A stretch of 14,477 nt of DNA from Alphaproteobacteria bacterium. Its GTDB lineage: Bacteria; Pseudomonadota; Alphaproteobacteria; Rhizobiales; Devosiaceae. This document shows positions 13,849 through 14,477 of this stretch, in pieces. Made by a program: the position numbers and the translations under genes. The notes under the pieces are model-generated. The model had not been told where the DNA came from. It did no database searches and saw only the letters and a list, made by a program, of their open reading frames with translations. Each line of letters opens with the position of its first letter. The first letter of the stretch is position 1. Location: positions 1 through 14,477 of the forward strand of contig JAADFY010000223.1 of NCBI GenBank assembly GCA_013152625.1, in the 5' to 3' direction.

Positions 13849-14477
13849 ATGAACGAAACCTATAAATCCAATTCCATTACCCTGACCGGGGCGGTGTCCA
13901 TGGGCACCGGCGTGATGATCGGGGCGGGCATATTTGCCCTGACCGGGCAAGTAGCGGAACTGGCGGGGCCGTGGTTTCCCGCCTCGTTTTTGCTCGGTGC
14001 GGTCATTTCCGGGTTTTCCGCCTATTCCTACATCAAGATGTCCAACGCCTTTCCCTCGGCGGGGGGCATCGCCATGTTTTTGAAAGAAGCTTATGGCCCC
14101 GGCGTCATCACGGCTTCGGCGGCGATGCTGATGACGCTTTCCATGGTTATCAATGAATCTCTGGTGGCGCGGACCTTTGGCACCTACACGCTGCAATTGT
14201 TCGGTATTGGCGGTGACAGCTTTTTGGTGCCGGTTCTGGCGGTGGGGCTGATCCTGTTTGCCTTTGTGGTCAACGTGTCCGGCAACCGGCTGGTGGGGGC
14301 GTTCTCGTTCATTATGGCGGTGGCCAAGGTGGGGGGCATTGTTGCGCTGGCGGTGGCGGTGTTCTGGGCCACCGGGTTTTCCCTGCCGGAAGCCTCCGGG
14401 CCGGCCGACGGGGGCGCAGTGGGCGGGTTTATTGCTTCGGTTGCGTTGTCCATTCTGGCCTATAAAGGCTTTACCAC
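13849..14477 (+). CDS. APC-superfamily amino acid permease, N-terminal part (cut by the window end)
   Basis: The first 209 codons of an integral membrane amino acid/cation secondary transporter; the frame is still open at the window end. The first span holds MGTGVMIGAGIFALTG (18-33), the unwound TM1 motif (G-x-G-I-F) that binds the amino group in APC transporters. Further spans lie at about 42-63, 88-107, 125-143, 149-172 and from 190. FPSAGGIAMFLKEAYGPG (68-85) is the usual loop after TM2. Full members have about 12 spans and 400-500 residues, so more than half is missing. The ATG at 13849 is the only sensible start but has a weak ribosome site; an ATG at 13842 is out of frame. It runs in the same direction as gntR. 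A link to the amino-sugar genes, such as uptake of amino acids from cell-wall peptides, is speculation. Confidence 0.88.
   Translation, partial: MNETYKSNSITLTGAVSMGTGVMIGAGIFALTGQVAELAGPWFPASFLLGAVISGFSAYSYIKMSNAFPSAGGIAMFLKEAYGPGVITASAAMLMTLSMVINESLVARTFGTYTLQLFGIGGDSFLVPVLAVGLILFAFVVNVSGNRLVGAFSFIMAVAKVGGIVALAVAVFWATGFSLPEASGPADGGAVGGFIASVALSILAYKGFT

Overview
The window is GC-rich, tightly packed bacterial DNA, most likely from an alphaproteobacterium. The evidence is the overall protein style, an ABC-type (not PTS) amino-sugar system, a GlmS-like deaminase in place of classical NagB, and HisJ/octopine-type amino acid uptake genes. The taxonomic call is inference and is not proven by any marker gene. 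No rRNA, tRNA, CRISPR array, insertion sequence or phage gene was seen. The longest stretch without a gene is about 290 bases (1769-2059).

Layout. (1) 1-1768: an amino acid ABC transporter on the minus strand, with the ATPase (1001-1768) followed by a HisJ/LAO-like binding protein (115-855). No permease is in view. A hydrophobic plus-strand reading frame at the left edge may be part of another gene. (2) 2060-4000: acetyl-CoA synthetase (acs) on the plus strand, ending 5 bases from the end of nagA. (3) 4006-11648: a seven-gene minus-strand operon, transcribed in the order murQ-like etherase, sugar-binding protein, two MalF/MalG-type permeases, MalK/UgpC-type ATPase, GlmS-like SIS deaminase (nagB-II), nagA. 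(4) 11843-13734: divergently transcribed BadF/BadG-family amino-sugar kinase and a GntR/HutC-type regulator. (5) 13849-end: the N-terminal half of an APC-family amino acid permease, cut by the window edge.

How the genes fit together. The centre reads as a complete inner-membrane and cytoplasmic route for N-acetylglucosamine and probably N-acetylmuramic acid. The ABC transporter imports the free sugar, the kinase phosphorylates it, and the MurQ-like protein removes the lactyl ether from MurNAc-6-P to give GlcNAc-6-P. NagA then deacetylates that, and NagB-II turns GlcN-6-P into fructose-6-P and ammonia. Acs could recapture the acetate released by NagA. No glycosidase (NagZ) or anhydro-MurNAc kinase is present, so the source of the free sugar is not shown.

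Regulation. The murQ and gntR leaders carry the same direct-repeat element, TGGTA(T/G)-N5-TGGTAT with an 11-base period, in the same orientation relative to the gene. A single TGGTAT lies in front of the kinase. This is the best candidate for the operator of the local GntR protein. A strong intercistronic hairpin between the binding-protein and permease genes probably tunes relative expression.
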